Source of the DNA: Leucobacter komagatae
GTDB lineage: Bacteria > Actinomycetota > Actinomycetes > Actinomycetales > Microbacteriaceae
DNA length: 64,000 bases
Direction of reading: 5' to 3'
NCBI RefSeq assembly: GCF_000834055.1
Contig: NZ_JXSQ01000001.1
Location: forward strand, 62,001 to 126,000
Below are positions 44,233 through 54,136 of this stretch, piece by piece. Every line of letters begins with the position of its first letter. The stretch's first letter is position 1. A program made the translations under genes and the position numbers. Under the pieces are notes generated by a model. It saw only the letters and a list, made by a program, of their open reading frames with translations, searched no databases and was not told the DNA's origin.

Positions 44233-46884
44233 CTACGGAGTGCGCTCCAGTCTCCGCGCGAGGAGCACCGCTGCACCGCCAATGAGTAGCATCGCTCCGA
44301 CGGCGCCACCGAGAATAGGGATAGAGTCGCCGGTTGCGGCCACGGCAGCCGCCTCCACGGTGATCGGGCCCCACCCAATGACGTCGCCGCCCGGAGTGGC
44401 GATGACCAGCCGGTGCGATCCGATCTCGGTGTCAGCTGGCACGGTCAACTCGATGCTCCCGTCTGCGCGGACCGACGCTGAACCGATGTGTCGCGGATCT
44501 GAAAAGAGCCAAGCTTCGACTCTCTCACCGGCCAGTTCCGAGCGAATGCCAACGGTGATCCGCTCGCCTGGGTGAACGGTTCGCGGGAACGTGATCGCGC
44601 CTTCGAGCGCGGCTGTGAGTGCATCGAGGGCTGGCGGAACAGTTTCTGTCTCGTCCGGTTTCGGGGTGACTCCCGGCCCAGGATCGGTCGCGGCCCCCTG
44701 TATCTTGGGCGAGGGCGTGCTCGAGACGGTCGTCGGGAGAAAACCTGGCCGAACGCCGGTCACGGAGACCGCCACGGTGCGCCCAAGCGCCGAGGCGGGT
44801 ACGACGAACGAGGCGTCTGTCGCACCAGACACAGTAGCCCCTGCAATCTCCCACTGGAAGCTGAGCTTGGTGTCCGCTGGCCACGACCCTGGATGAGCCG
44901 TGAGGGTCGCACCAACTCGGGGCTCACCACTGAGGGTCGGCGCCGGCGCCGGCGAGATCTCATACTCCGCAATGCTCAGGCTTGTGGCGCACTCAGTGCA
45001 CGTGCCGCCAAGCGTTGCGACGCTGGCAGCAACGTCGATCGACCCGCCAGAGGCGGATGCGGTGACCGTCGCCCCAAAAGTGAGCGACGCCTGCGCTCCA
45101 GGCGCGGTCTTTGGCACTGCCCAGTTGAGGGTTGTACCGTCAAGCACCAGCCCGGCAGGCAGCGGATTCTCGAGGTCGGCGCTGCGCAGCAGCGACGAGA
45201 CGTCGACCGCGACCACCGACGTCTCTAGATCGACCATCCCGGTGTTGTCCGCGACCAGAGTGTAGCTCAGCTCATCGCCGCGCTCGGCTTCCGCGCCTTC
45301 AGCGGGAGTGCTCAGCTCTGCGGTGAGCTTCTCCGGCCAAGCGGGCTTTTCCGGCGTCATGATCCACGCGTCCCAGAAAGCCGTGAGATCGCGACCGGAC
45401 AGCTCCTCGGCGAGCGCTTTGAGCTCGGCCCCGCTCTGGCTCGTGCCCCCGTACCGGGCTTGCCACTCCGGCAGCAGCGTGAAGAACACGTCGTCGCCGA
45501 TCGCGATCTTCAGCGCCTCCCAGAACTGTGCGCTGCGCGTGTACGTCTGGTAGCCGTAGACCGTTGCGGAGTCCGTCTGAGCGCCGGGAGGGATCTTCCA
45601 GTTGGCGGACGATGCTGGCATGCGGTTCCACGCATCGAAGTAGGATTTCTCTGTTGTGCCCCCGGTGCCGAAGCCGTTCGCGCTGTTGTAGTGGGTCGGG
45701 CCCCATGACGCCATCCCCTCCGCGATCCAAATATCGGTCCAAGTACTTGGTGAGACGTTGTTGCCGTACCACTGATGCACGAGTTCGTGGAGGAACGTAT
45801 TGCTTGCGAGAGAACGCGGTGACGGGAAGAAGGAGCGATCCTGGGTTTCGAGCGCGTAATTGATCTCCGTTGGAACGGTATCGACGACGACGCCGGTGCT
45901 GTTGCCAGGGTAGGGTCCGTAAACTGATTCAAGGTTCCGTGTGACGGCCTCGATGTCATTGATGCGCTTCAGGACGAGGGTTTTGTCGGCCTCGCTCAGC
46001 TCAGAGTCGATGAATGACCAGCTCGGAATCGTGCGGCCATCGCTTAGGGAGACAGTCGACTCGATGATGTCGTACCGCCCAATACCGATGATGGCGAGTT
46101 CCGACGCCATCTGCTTGTCCTGGCGCCACTTCCAGGTCGTGCGGGCACCATCAGCTGAAGGGACTCTGCTGTGCAGCTCGCCGTTGCTGACCGCTGCCGC
46201 CGGTCCGGGGTTGGAACCGTCTGCATCGGCGAGCGTTGACGGGATGTCGATCGCGAACGTATAGGTCGCCTTGTCACCCGGGGTGTTGTTGTGCGGGAAA
46301 CCCGCCATCATGCCGACGGGCTGGCCGAGGAGGATCGCGCCGTCATGCGTCGGGCTCCACCCCTCAGCGGAGTCGTCTGCATCGATGTGCGTGACCGGGA
46401 CACCGTGATAATCGACGGTGACTGCGAACTCGCCTGACACGGGCACTTGCGGCTCCACAACAAGCTTGTGCGTTATTGTCGCGGCATCTGAAATGCGCTC
46501 CCATGCCGCGGCCTGGCCGTTAACGCTAACGGCGTCGACCTCCATGCCCTCGAAGTCGAGCGAGAAGGTTCTGAGTGGTTGGTCTGCTCGCGCCGTCATC
46601 GTTGTCGTAGCTTGCGTAATGCTGCCAGCGAGGAGCGATCCTCGTTGCTCGGCGTCTGGGGACCAGGAAATGCTCACGTCGTAGTCGAGAGCGTCGTAGC
46701 CGCCATTGCCGACGTTCGGGAACATGCTGTCGCCAGACGTCTGCGCCCCATCAATCGGCGCAGCGGCACCCGGATCGGCGAGCGCTGCCTGCGCGGGGAT
46801 GAGCGATAGCCCGATGGAGAGGGCGAACGCGAGGGCGGCAGCGACGCTTCGGCGTGTGTTTCCTTGAGGGCTGGTGGCGGTCAT
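44233..46884 (-). CDS. secreted M1-family metallopeptidase with C-terminal membrane anchor
   Basis: 883 residues. Sec signal peptide (to about residue 36), M1 beta domain, then the zinc site H366-E-L-V-H370 with Glu389 in WIAEGMASW, exactly the HEXXH-X18-E spacing. In place of the GAMEN exopeptidase loop it has ALETQ, as in other secreted actinobacterial members. The C-terminal third has repeat/Ig-like segments (PTLSGEPRVGATLTAHPGSWP) and ends in a sorting-type signal: VAATGDS, hydrophobic helix, then RRLERTP, resembling LAxTG. So it is probably held at the cell surface. ATG 46884 follows GAAGGA; the open frame further upstream is outside the family. Confidence 0.9.
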   Translation of the reverse strand: MTATSPQGNTRRSVAAALAFALSIGLSLIPAQAALADPGAAAPIDGAQTSGDSMFPNVGNGGYDALDYDVSISWSPDAEQRGSLLAGSITQATTTMTARADQPLRTFSLDFEGMEVDAVSVNGQAAAWERISDAATITHKLVVEPQVPVSGEFAVTVDYHGVPVTHIDADDSAEGWSPTHDGAILLGQPVGMMAGFPHNNTPGDKATYTFAIDIPSTLADADGSNPGPAAAVSNGELHSRVPSADGARTTWKWRQDKQMASELAIIGIGRYDIIESTVSLSDGRTIPSWSFIDSELSEADKTLVLKRINDIEAVTRNLESVYGPYPGNSTGVVVDTVPTEINYALETQDRSFFPSPRSLASNTFLHELVHQWYGNNVSPSTWTDIWIAEGMASWGPTHYNSANGFGTGGTTEKSYFDAWNRMPASSANWKIPPGAQTDSATVYGYQTYTRSAQFWEALKIAIGDDVFFTLLPEWQARYGGTSQSGAELKALAEELSGRDLTAFWDAWIMTPEKPAWPEKLTAELSTPAEGAEAERGDELSYTLVADNTGMVDLETSVVAVDVSSLLRSADLENPLPAGLVLDGTTLNWAVPKTAPGAQASLTFGATVTASASGGSIDVAASVATLGGTCTECATSLSIAEYEISPAPAPTLSGEPRVGATLTAHPGSWPADTKLSFQWEIAGATVSGATDASFVVPASALGRTVAVSVTGVRPGFLPTTVSSTPSPKIQGAATDPGPGVTPKPDETETVPPALDALTAALEGAITFPRTVHPGERITVGIRSELAGERVEAWLFSDPRHIGSASVRADGSIELTVPADTEIGSHRLVIATPGGDVIGWGPITVEAAAVAATGDSIPILGGAVGAMLLIGGAAVLLARRLERTP

Positions 46885-47010
46885 GGAATCCTTCAGCGTT
46901 GAGGGAGATGCGAGCCAGCGAGGCCCCGCGCGAATCGTCGCGGATGCTAGGAAAAGCGCGGCCGCTGCTTCGACTCTACTGCCGCGGCACCAGAATTTCC
47001 AAGCCCCAAA

Positions 47011-47044
47011 GCAGCGCGCGAGACTCTGGTGCCTCGCGCGCTGC
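47011..47044 (-). terminator. terminator hairpin after the flavin monooxygenase
   Basis: 12-bp perfect arms, GCAGCGCGCGAG (47011-47022) and CTCGCGCGCTGC (47033-47044), loop of 10. On the minus strand it is followed by TTTGGGG. It lies 11 bases after the FMO gene and upstream of the M1 peptidase. Confidence 0.7.
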
Positions 47045-47054
47045 GAGGATGGCG

Positions 47055-48440
47055 CTACGCCTGCGTTCCAGCGGGCTCCCGGCTTGGGTTGCCTGGGGAG
47101 AGGTAGCGTTCGAGTGAATCGTCGAGTTCTTCGAGCCACGGGGTGTGGTGGGGTGCAGCGATCGTGCCGGTCATAACCGAGCGGTAGCAGATGTCGCGGT
47201 ACCCGAGAATGTTCTCACGCTTGTCCTTCGACCATCTGATGAACGTGTCACTGACCTCGTCGATGTCAAACTCCGGGTAGTCGGTTGCATCCATCAGGTC
47301 GCGAACGTAGTCGGCCTGATACCGAATCTGATCAGCGGAGTTCGTTGGTGTCGCGGCGTAGCGGCTCTGCCACTGTGCCATGGATGCGGCGCGCTCCTCA
47401 GCATCGGGCATCTGGGAGCGTCCAAGAATGAGGTCACGGACATACCAGGCTTGGGTATCGAACATGTTGAACGTGAACCACTGATCCTGCGCGCCAACGT
47501 AGAACAGGGCGGGGTTGCCGTCCCAGACAACGCCGCGGTACAGGTGCTCTGGATACAGGGTGTTTGGCCCGGAAACAGCGAGGTCCTTTGGCAGGAAGGG
47601 ATACTTGTGGACGTAGCCGGTGCAGAAGATGAGGGCGTCGATGTGCTTGGAAGTGCCGTCGCGGAAGAAGGCGGTGTTGCCCTCAAAGCGCTCGACACTG
47701 TGCCGCTCCTCGAAGCCATCCGGCCAGGCATAACCCATCGGTGCGGTGCGGTAGCTTGCGGTGACGGAACGCGCGCCCATCTTGTATGCCTGGCTGCCAA
47801 TGTCTTCGGCTGAGTAACTCGAGCCAACGACGAGCACATCTTTGTCTGCGAGTGACTCTGCGCCGCGGAAGTCGTGAGCATGGGTGATGAACCCGGTGAA
47901 CGTTTCGATACCCGGTACCTCGGGGGTGAACGGGAACGAGAAGTGGCCGCTGGCCACGACCACGTGATCGAATGTCTCCGTCGTCGTTTCTCCTGACGGC
48001 AGGTGCTCACTCGTCACGGTGAATAGCTGAGTGCTCTCGTCGAACGTTACCAGGCGGACGACGGTCGTGAAGCGAACATATTTGCGCACATCGCTGTGCT
48101 TGAGGCGGCCAGCGATGTAGTCCCAGAGGACTTCGCGCGGGGGATACGACGAGATCGGGCGCCCAAAGTGCTCATCGAACGAATAATCGGCAAACTCCAG
48201 GCCCTCCTTCGGGCCGTTCGACCAGAGATTGCGATACATGCTCGAGTGGACGGGCTCACCGTACTCGTCGAGGCCGGTGCGCCAGGAGTAGTTCCACTGG
48301 CCGCCCCAGTCAGACTGCTTCTCGAAGCAGACGAGCTCTGGGATGTCTACACCCTGACGCTCTGCCGACTCGAATGCGCGGAGCTGGGCCATTCCGCTCG
48401 GGCCAGACCCGATGATTGCGACTCTTTTCTTCTCACTCAC
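47055..48440 (-). CDS. flavin-containing monooxygenase, trimethylamine monooxygenase-like
   Basis: 461 residues. FAD site GSGPSG (11-16), FMO signature FTGFITHAHDF (181-191), NADP site VGSSYSAEDIG (205-215). The segment MYRNLWSNGPKEGLEFADYSF is typical of bacterial Tmm, which oxidises trimethylamine to its N-oxide; indole-oxidising FMOs share part of this. The specificity is therefore probable, not certain. GTG 48440 is chosen with GAGGAAG 9 nt upstream; longer frames add non-conserved sequence. No other methylamine genes are adjacent, so it appears as a single-gene unit. Confidence 0.88.
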   Translation of the reverse strand: MSEKKRVAIIGSGPSGMAQLRAFESAERQGVDIPELVCFEKQSDWGGQWNYSWRTGLDEYGEPVHSSMYRNLWSNGPKEGLEFADYSFDEHFGRPISSYPPREVLWDYIAGRLKHSDVRKYVRFTTVVRLVTFDESTQLFTVTSEHLPSGETTTETFDHVVVASGHFSFPFTPEVPGIETFTGFITHAHDFRGAESLADKDVLVVGSSYSAEDIGSQAYKMGARSVTASYRTAPMGYAWPDGFEERHSVERFEGNTAFFRDGTSKHIDALIFCTGYVHKYPFLPKDLAVSGPNTLYPEHLYRGVVWDGNPALFYVGAQDQWFTFNMFDTQAWYVRDLILGRSQMPDAEERAASMAQWQSRYAATPTNSADQIRYQADYVRDLMDATDYPEFDIDEVSDTFIRWSKDKRENILGYRDICYRSVMTGTIAAPHHTPWLEELDDSLERYLSPGNPSREPAGTQA

Positions 48441-48655
48441 GTAACTACGCTTCCTCACTCTGTTGTGGTCGCTAGCCGCGCATTCAGGCACAGCTGTGCA
48501 CCGCACCGGTTGACTGCAACCGGTGCTCCCTGGCTGGCGTTTCGTCGGCCGAGTTGTGGTGTCCAGCGCTGGTGGGAGATTGTCAAATCTCAACCATCCG
48601 TCGGCTAGCAACCTTTCAACCATATCATTTGCGTTTTTTGAGAGTGAGAACCCGG

Positions 48656-49018
48656 TCAGAGCCTGACGAAACCGAGCACCGTCACGGCGAGGGCGAGCAA
48701 CAGCAGCACAAGGTTTGTCCGGATGGGCTCATCGATTCGCTTGTGCGCGAAGATCGCGAAGAGCTGGGTGAGTGCAAGGCCAATGGCGGCGATCGGGGCG
48801 AGCACGGGCAGGATCCCAGTGAGCGGGGCGGCGATCAGAGCGACCGCGCCGAGCACCTCTGCCGCTCCGATGAGCTTCACCGCTGTTGGCGTGAGCGCCT
48901 GCAGCGTGACCATGGGGAGATCTGCATGAGGTTTCACAAGTTTCATGGCTCCGGCCATGAGGAAGATGAGCGAGAGGATCCCAGACAGGGTCCAGGTGAT
49001 GATGGTGAGTGCAAGCAC
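48656..49018 (-). CDS. DoxX-like membrane protein
   Basis: 120 residues, four membrane segments, DoxX family (LSLIFLMAGAMKL, LIGAAEVLGAVALI). Family members are linked to quinone or thiosulfate redox and to membrane integrity; precise role unknown. GTG 49018 has TTTGGAG 8 nt upstream and gives the usual family length. Divergent from an HxlR regulator that probably controls it. Confidence 0.82.
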   Translation of the reverse strand: MLALTIITWTLSGILSLIFLMAGAMKLVKPHADLPMVTLQALTPTAVKLIGAAEVLGAVALIAAPLTGILPVLAPIAAIGLALTQLFAIFAHKRIDEPIRTNLVLLLLALAVTVLGFVRL

Positions 49019-49034
49019 GAGATCTACTCCAAAG

Positions 49035-49071
49035 GTAACTATTAGTAACTGAGATACAGTGAGTAAGTATC
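49035..49071. promoter_or_regulatory. candidate HxlR operator region
   Basis: Direct repeat GTAACT at 49035-49040 and 49045-49050, followed by GATAC (49053-49057) and GTATC (49067-49071) as an inverted repeat. It is AT-rich relative to the genome, between DoxX and HxlR genes, the usual place for HxlR binding. Confidence 0.5.
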
Positions 49072-49161
49072 GGCTATGAAGGGTCAGGCACCGCAACGTG
49101 TCTGAGTAACGCCGGTGTAACCGGTGGGGTCACCAGCGGCAGCGAACACTGAGGAATGCAG

Positions 49162-49647
49162 ATGACGGAAACACATGGAGCGATTGCATCGCATCGGATG
49201 CCAGCGCACACAGCGGGCGCAGAGGATGATCCATCCGCGTTCGACGTAACCATGGAGCGCTTCTGCGCTCTCGACGAAGAGCAGGCCGAGCTGTTCCGTT
49301 CAATTCTCGGCAGAGTTGGCGACAAGTGGAGCATGATGCTCATCGGAATGTTGCAGCAGGGCCCATACCGGTTCACGGAGCTCAAACGCATGACGCGCGG
49401 GATTTCTTCACGGATGCTGACGTTCACGCTGCGGCAGCTCGAACGCGATGGCCTCGTCACCCGAACGGTCTACGCGGAGATTCCGCCGCGCGTCGAATAC
49501 GCTGCCACCGAGCTTGGCAGCACGCTCGTTGGCCCGGTGATGGCGGTCGCCGAGTGGGCGTCGCAGCACCAGCGGGAGATCGTGAGGTTTCGTGAGGCCT
49601 ATGACGCCGCGCAGGACGACGCCGGCGATACGCCGAGGGTGCGCTAG
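49162..49647 (+). CDS. HxlR-family transcriptional regulator
   Basis: 161 residues. Winged-helix HxlR core: RVGDKWSMMLIGMLQQGPYRFTELKRM (about 51-77), ISSRMLTFTLRQLERDGLVTRTVYAEIPPRVEYAATELG. Such regulators respond to redox or aldehyde/quinone stress and act on a divergent gene, here DoxX. ATG 49162 has GAGGA 6 nt upstream; ATG 49156 would abut the ribosome site. No conserved N-terminal cysteine beyond CALDEE is obvious. Confidence 0.88.
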   Translation: MTETHGAIASHRMPAHTAGAEDDPSAFDVTMERFCALDEEQAELFRSILGRVGDKWSMMLIGMLQQGPYRFTELKRMTRGISSRMLTFTLRQLERDGLVTRTVYAEIPPRVEYAATELGSTLVGPVMAVAEWASQHQREIVRFREAYDAAQDDAGDTPRVR

Positions 49648-49700
49648 CGCGACCGCTCCGCGCTATCGCGCGCGCAGCAGGCGGGCGCAGACCCCAGGCA

Positions 49701-49740
49701 TCGTGGTTCGGGGGCCAAATCACCGACCCCCGAACCACGA
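49701..49740. terminator. bidirectional terminator hairpin
   Basis: 14-bp perfect arms (49701-49714, 49727-49740) and a 12-base loop between the convergent HxlR and DyP-peroxidase genes. Confidence 0.8.
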
Positions 49741-49751
49741 ACTGGCGGGTG

Positions 49752-51056
49752 CTACGCGAGCAGAGTCGCGCCCAGAATCTCGCCGCTCTTGAACCCTGGG
49801 AGAACCGCGAACACCGCAGACCCGGTGTGGGTCACCCACTCATTGAGCAGATCCGCCTCATCGAGACGACGCTGGATGGGAACGAACTGCGTGAGCGGAT
49901 TGCGCTGGAAACAGCCGAACAGGAGGCCTGCCTCGTTCCCATCGTCGTAGTTCACCGCTCGACGAACGATGCGTTCTCGACGATCCACTGAGTGCGCGCG
50001 CCGAATATGGGCGGCCGAAGAAATGACCGGGAGCCCGAGCGCATTCTTCGCATCGAAATCCACCGGGGCGTGTTCCCCGCCGGTGGGGTTCGTGAGCGGC
50101 GCTCCGTCGCTCAGCGTCCGGCCCATCGTCTGTTCACGGCCGGGACGATCCACGCGATCCCAGCTGTCGAGCTCCATGCGGATGCGCCTGAGCACAAACG
50201 CCGAGCCCCCAGCGAGCCAGGCCTGCCCGTCGCCGCGGTCGACCCACATCACCTCATCAAAATCGTCTTCCTCAGGCGTCGGGTTGACGGTGCCGTCAAC
50301 CTGACCCATGAGGTTGCGCATGGTGTGGTCACTGGCCTCAGAGCCACGAGACTGCCTGAAGCCCTGCTGCACCCATGCGACCTCTGCAAACCGGTCGAGG
50401 TCGCGGTGGAGCATGCGCGCGGCGTGCGCCACGGGAAGCGGATCGTCAGCTTGCACAATCAGCAGGAGGTCCCCGCCGTCAAAGCCGTGCCCCAGTTCAT
50501 CGTGCTCGAACTTGGGAAGCGGTGCGAGCCACGCGGGGCGCAATCGTGGATCAACTCTGTCGACAAGGCCTGCGCCAACGCCGACGGTAACGGAGAGACG
50601 GGCGGGACGGGCCGCAAGCTCTGGCTCCGGGTCGGCAAGCGGTCCGACGCCAGCGGTTAGCGCCTCGATGTCGCCGGTGAGGACACGGAACATGCCCGCG
50701 AGCGATGCACGGTCCGTCTCGTCACGCAGCCGATATGCGATGTGCCTGACGTTGGTCGCAGGAACGCTGACGATCCCCGCCTGGTGTTCCCCGTGGCAGG
50801 GGAGTGCTTCACCACCAAATCCAGGCTCGTCTCCGGTTACGCTCAGTGCTGGCTCAGTGGTGTCGTCAAATCGGGCGCTGGCCGAAGCGTCTGCACGACC
50901 GAGGGAGAAACCTCCAAACGCGCCGCCAGCGCCGCCGATGAGCGCGCCAAGGCCGGCGCCGACCGCGCCCCCCGTGAGGAGGGCGCGGCGGCTCAGGCGA
51001 CGAGCCTGCTGATCTGCCTCGAGCTGATCAGTGTTTTCCAGTGGATCTTTAGCCAT
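49752..51056 (-). CDS. Tat-exported DyP-type haem peroxidase
   Basis: 434 residues with a twin-arginine signal (RRLSRRALLTGG near 19-30) and a DyP fold: GQVDGTVNP (GxxDG motif), GGEHAPVD, haem-ligand region SAAHIRRA and distal Arg in RIVRRAVNYDD. It oxidises dyes or phenolics with peroxide outside the cell; EfeB-type deferrochelatase activity is an alternative, but no efeU/efeO genes are adjacent. ATG 51056 overlaps the PCuAC stop by 8 bp. Its clustering with CopC and PCuAC genes matches the Streptomyces DtpA copper-handling context. Confidence 0.92.
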   Translation of the reverse strand: MAKDPLENTDQLEADQQARRLSRRALLTGGAVGAGLGALIGGAGGAFGGFSLGRADASASARFDDTTEPALSVTGDEPGFGGEALPCHGEHQAGIVSVPATNVRHIAYRLRDETDRASLAGMFRVLTGDIEALTAGVGPLADPEPELAARPARLSVTVGVGAGLVDRVDPRLRPAWLAPLPKFEHDELGHGFDGGDLLLIVQADDPLPVAHAARMLHRDLDRFAEVAWVQQGFRQSRGSEASDHTMRNLMGQVDGTVNPTPEEDDFDEVMWVDRGDGQAWLAGGSAFVLRRIRMELDSWDRVDRPGREQTMGRTLSDGAPLTNPTGGEHAPVDFDAKNALGLPVISSAAHIRRAHSVDRRERIVRRAVNYDDGNEAGLLFGCFQRNPLTQFVPIQRRLDEADLLNEWVTHTGSAVFAVLPGFKSGEILGATLLA

Positions 51057-51663
51057 GGTCCATCGCGTCGGCGTCACCTGACATGTCCATGTCGCCGTGG
51101 TCCATCGCCTCGTCCCCGTCGATGTCTTCGTAGCTCTCATTCGCACCGCTGGTGTCCTTGACGAGCGCGACGATCTCGAGTGTTGAGCCATCGGAGAACG
51201 TCAGCGTGACCGTGACGTCATCGCCCGGAGTCAGCGGCTTGGTGATCTGCATGAGCATGATGTGGTTCGCACCAGGCTCAAGCAGGAGCGACCCGTCTGC
51301 GGGGACGGTGACGTCGCCCTCGATCTTGCGCATCTTGCCGTCGACAACCTCGTGGAGCTCGACGACGTCCGCCGCATCGCTCTTGAGATCCGTGATGACA
51401 AGGTTCTCGTCACCGTGGTTCTCAAGCGTGCCGAAGACGCCGCTCATCGCTTCGCCCGGGGTGATGTCTGGATCGGTTGCCTTCACCCACATGTCCTGTG
51501 CGGTGACGACGGTTTGCGTGTCGTGCTCCGATGAGCTCGCGGGAGGTGTTGTGGAGTCCTCCGACTGGGAGCAGCCGACGAGTGCCAGGGTGAGTGCTGC
51601 GGCGGCGGAGGCAAGACCTACCGCCGCACGGCGCGAACGCTTGGTGCGGTATGTGTTGAACAT
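51049..51663 (-). CDS. PCu(A)C copper chaperone lipoprotein
   Basis: 204 residues. Signal with lipobox LVGC, then the PCuAC domain with the copper motif: ELHEVVDGKM ... NHIMLM (H-X9-M ... H-X-M). The C-terminus is a Met/His/Asp-rich tail with repeated MDHG (about the last 20 residues), a further copper-binding element. Extracytoplasmic Cu(I) carrier, here between CopC and a DyP peroxidase. Ribosome site GAGGAG before ATG 51663. Confidence 0.9.
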   Translation of the reverse strand: MFNTYRTKRSRRAAVGLASAAAALTLALVGCSQSEDSTTPPASSSEHDTQTVVTAQDMWVKATDPDITPGEAMSGVFGTLENHGDENLVITDLKSDAADVVELHEVVDGKMRKIEGDVTVPADGSLLLEPGANHIMLMQITKPLTPGDDVTVTLTFSDGSTLEIVALVKDTSGANESYEDIDGDEAMDHGDMDMSGDADAMDHG

Positions 51664-51666
51664 GGA

Positions 51667-52311
51667 TTACTCCTCGTGTGCGCGGGGGTCGTTGCCCTCC
51701 GCGGATGATGCGCTCTTGCGCATGCGAATAAACATTGGGATTGCGACCGCTACGGCGACAATTGCCGCGGCAGCGATCGTGAGCGGAAGCGCGAGGCCTG
51801 CTCCGTCGGAGTTCTCAGAACCCTCGGGGGTGCCGGTCTCCGGCTGCTCCTCGGGTGTTGCCTCTGCTTCGCCCGTGTACGGGCTGATGTCCCCGGCCTT
51901 GCCGTCAACAATGTCAAACGTGAAGCCACCCTCGATCGGGTGCCCGTCACTCGACACGACCCGCCAGGCTGACTTGTAGTTGCCGTCAGCCATCGGAGTC
52001 GCAAACTGTTGGGTGACATCGCGGCCGTTGAACGTGGGAAGCCCGTTCGCTGCGTCGCCCCCATCCGGTGCTGTCACATGGATCTCGGTGCCAACTTCGA
52101 GGACGTTGTCGCTGAAGGTGAGCTTGAGCGAAGATGCTTCTCCGCTCTCGGCCGTCTCAATAGCGACGTCAATGAGTTGATCGTGTGCCTGCGCGGGAGA
52201 TATTGGCGCGAGGAACACTGTGAAGGCGAAGCCAATCATGGCAGCGATAAGTGTCGCTGCTGCCGCCTTCGGCCACCGTGAAGCAGCCTGGATTTGGGTA
52301 TGCGTATGCAT
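51667..52311 (-). CDS. CopC-domain copper-binding membrane protein
   Basis: 214 residues: signal peptide ending AQA, then CopC domain starting HDQLIDV (N-terminal His is the Cu(II) ligand) and SSDGHPIEGGFTF with the second His; C-terminal membrane helix LALPLTIAAAAIVAVAVAIPMF and a basic tail. No CopD domain is fused. Three bases separate it from the PCuAC gene, so they are co-translated. The N-terminus MHTHTQI has extra His. Confidence 0.9.
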   Translation of the reverse strand: MHTHTQIQAASRWPKAAAATLIAAMIGFAFTVFLAPISPAQAHDQLIDVAIETAESGEASSLKLTFSDNVLEVGTEIHVTAPDGGDAANGLPTFNGRDVTQQFATPMADGNYKSAWRVVSSDGHPIEGGFTFDIVDGKAGDISPYTGEAEATPEEQPETGTPEGSENSDGAGLALPLTIAAAAIVAVAVAIPMFIRMRKSASSAEGNDPRAHEE

Positions 52312-52327
52312 AGGTGGTCCTGTCTCT

Positions 52328-52344
52328 TCCCGGGAAAACCGGGA
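52328..52344 (-). promoter_or_regulatory. small inverted repeat upstream of copC-like gene
   Basis: TCCCGG-GAAAA-CCGGGA, 6-bp arms, 16 bases upstream of the CopC-gene start on the minus strand and 19 bases after the preceding membrane-protein gene. Could be a regulator site or an mRNA hairpin; too short to decide. Confidence 0.3.
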
Positions 52345-52363
52345 GATCGTTTCCTATTACTTG

Positions 52364-54135
<1,772 letters not shown>

Positions 54136-54136
<1 letters not shown>

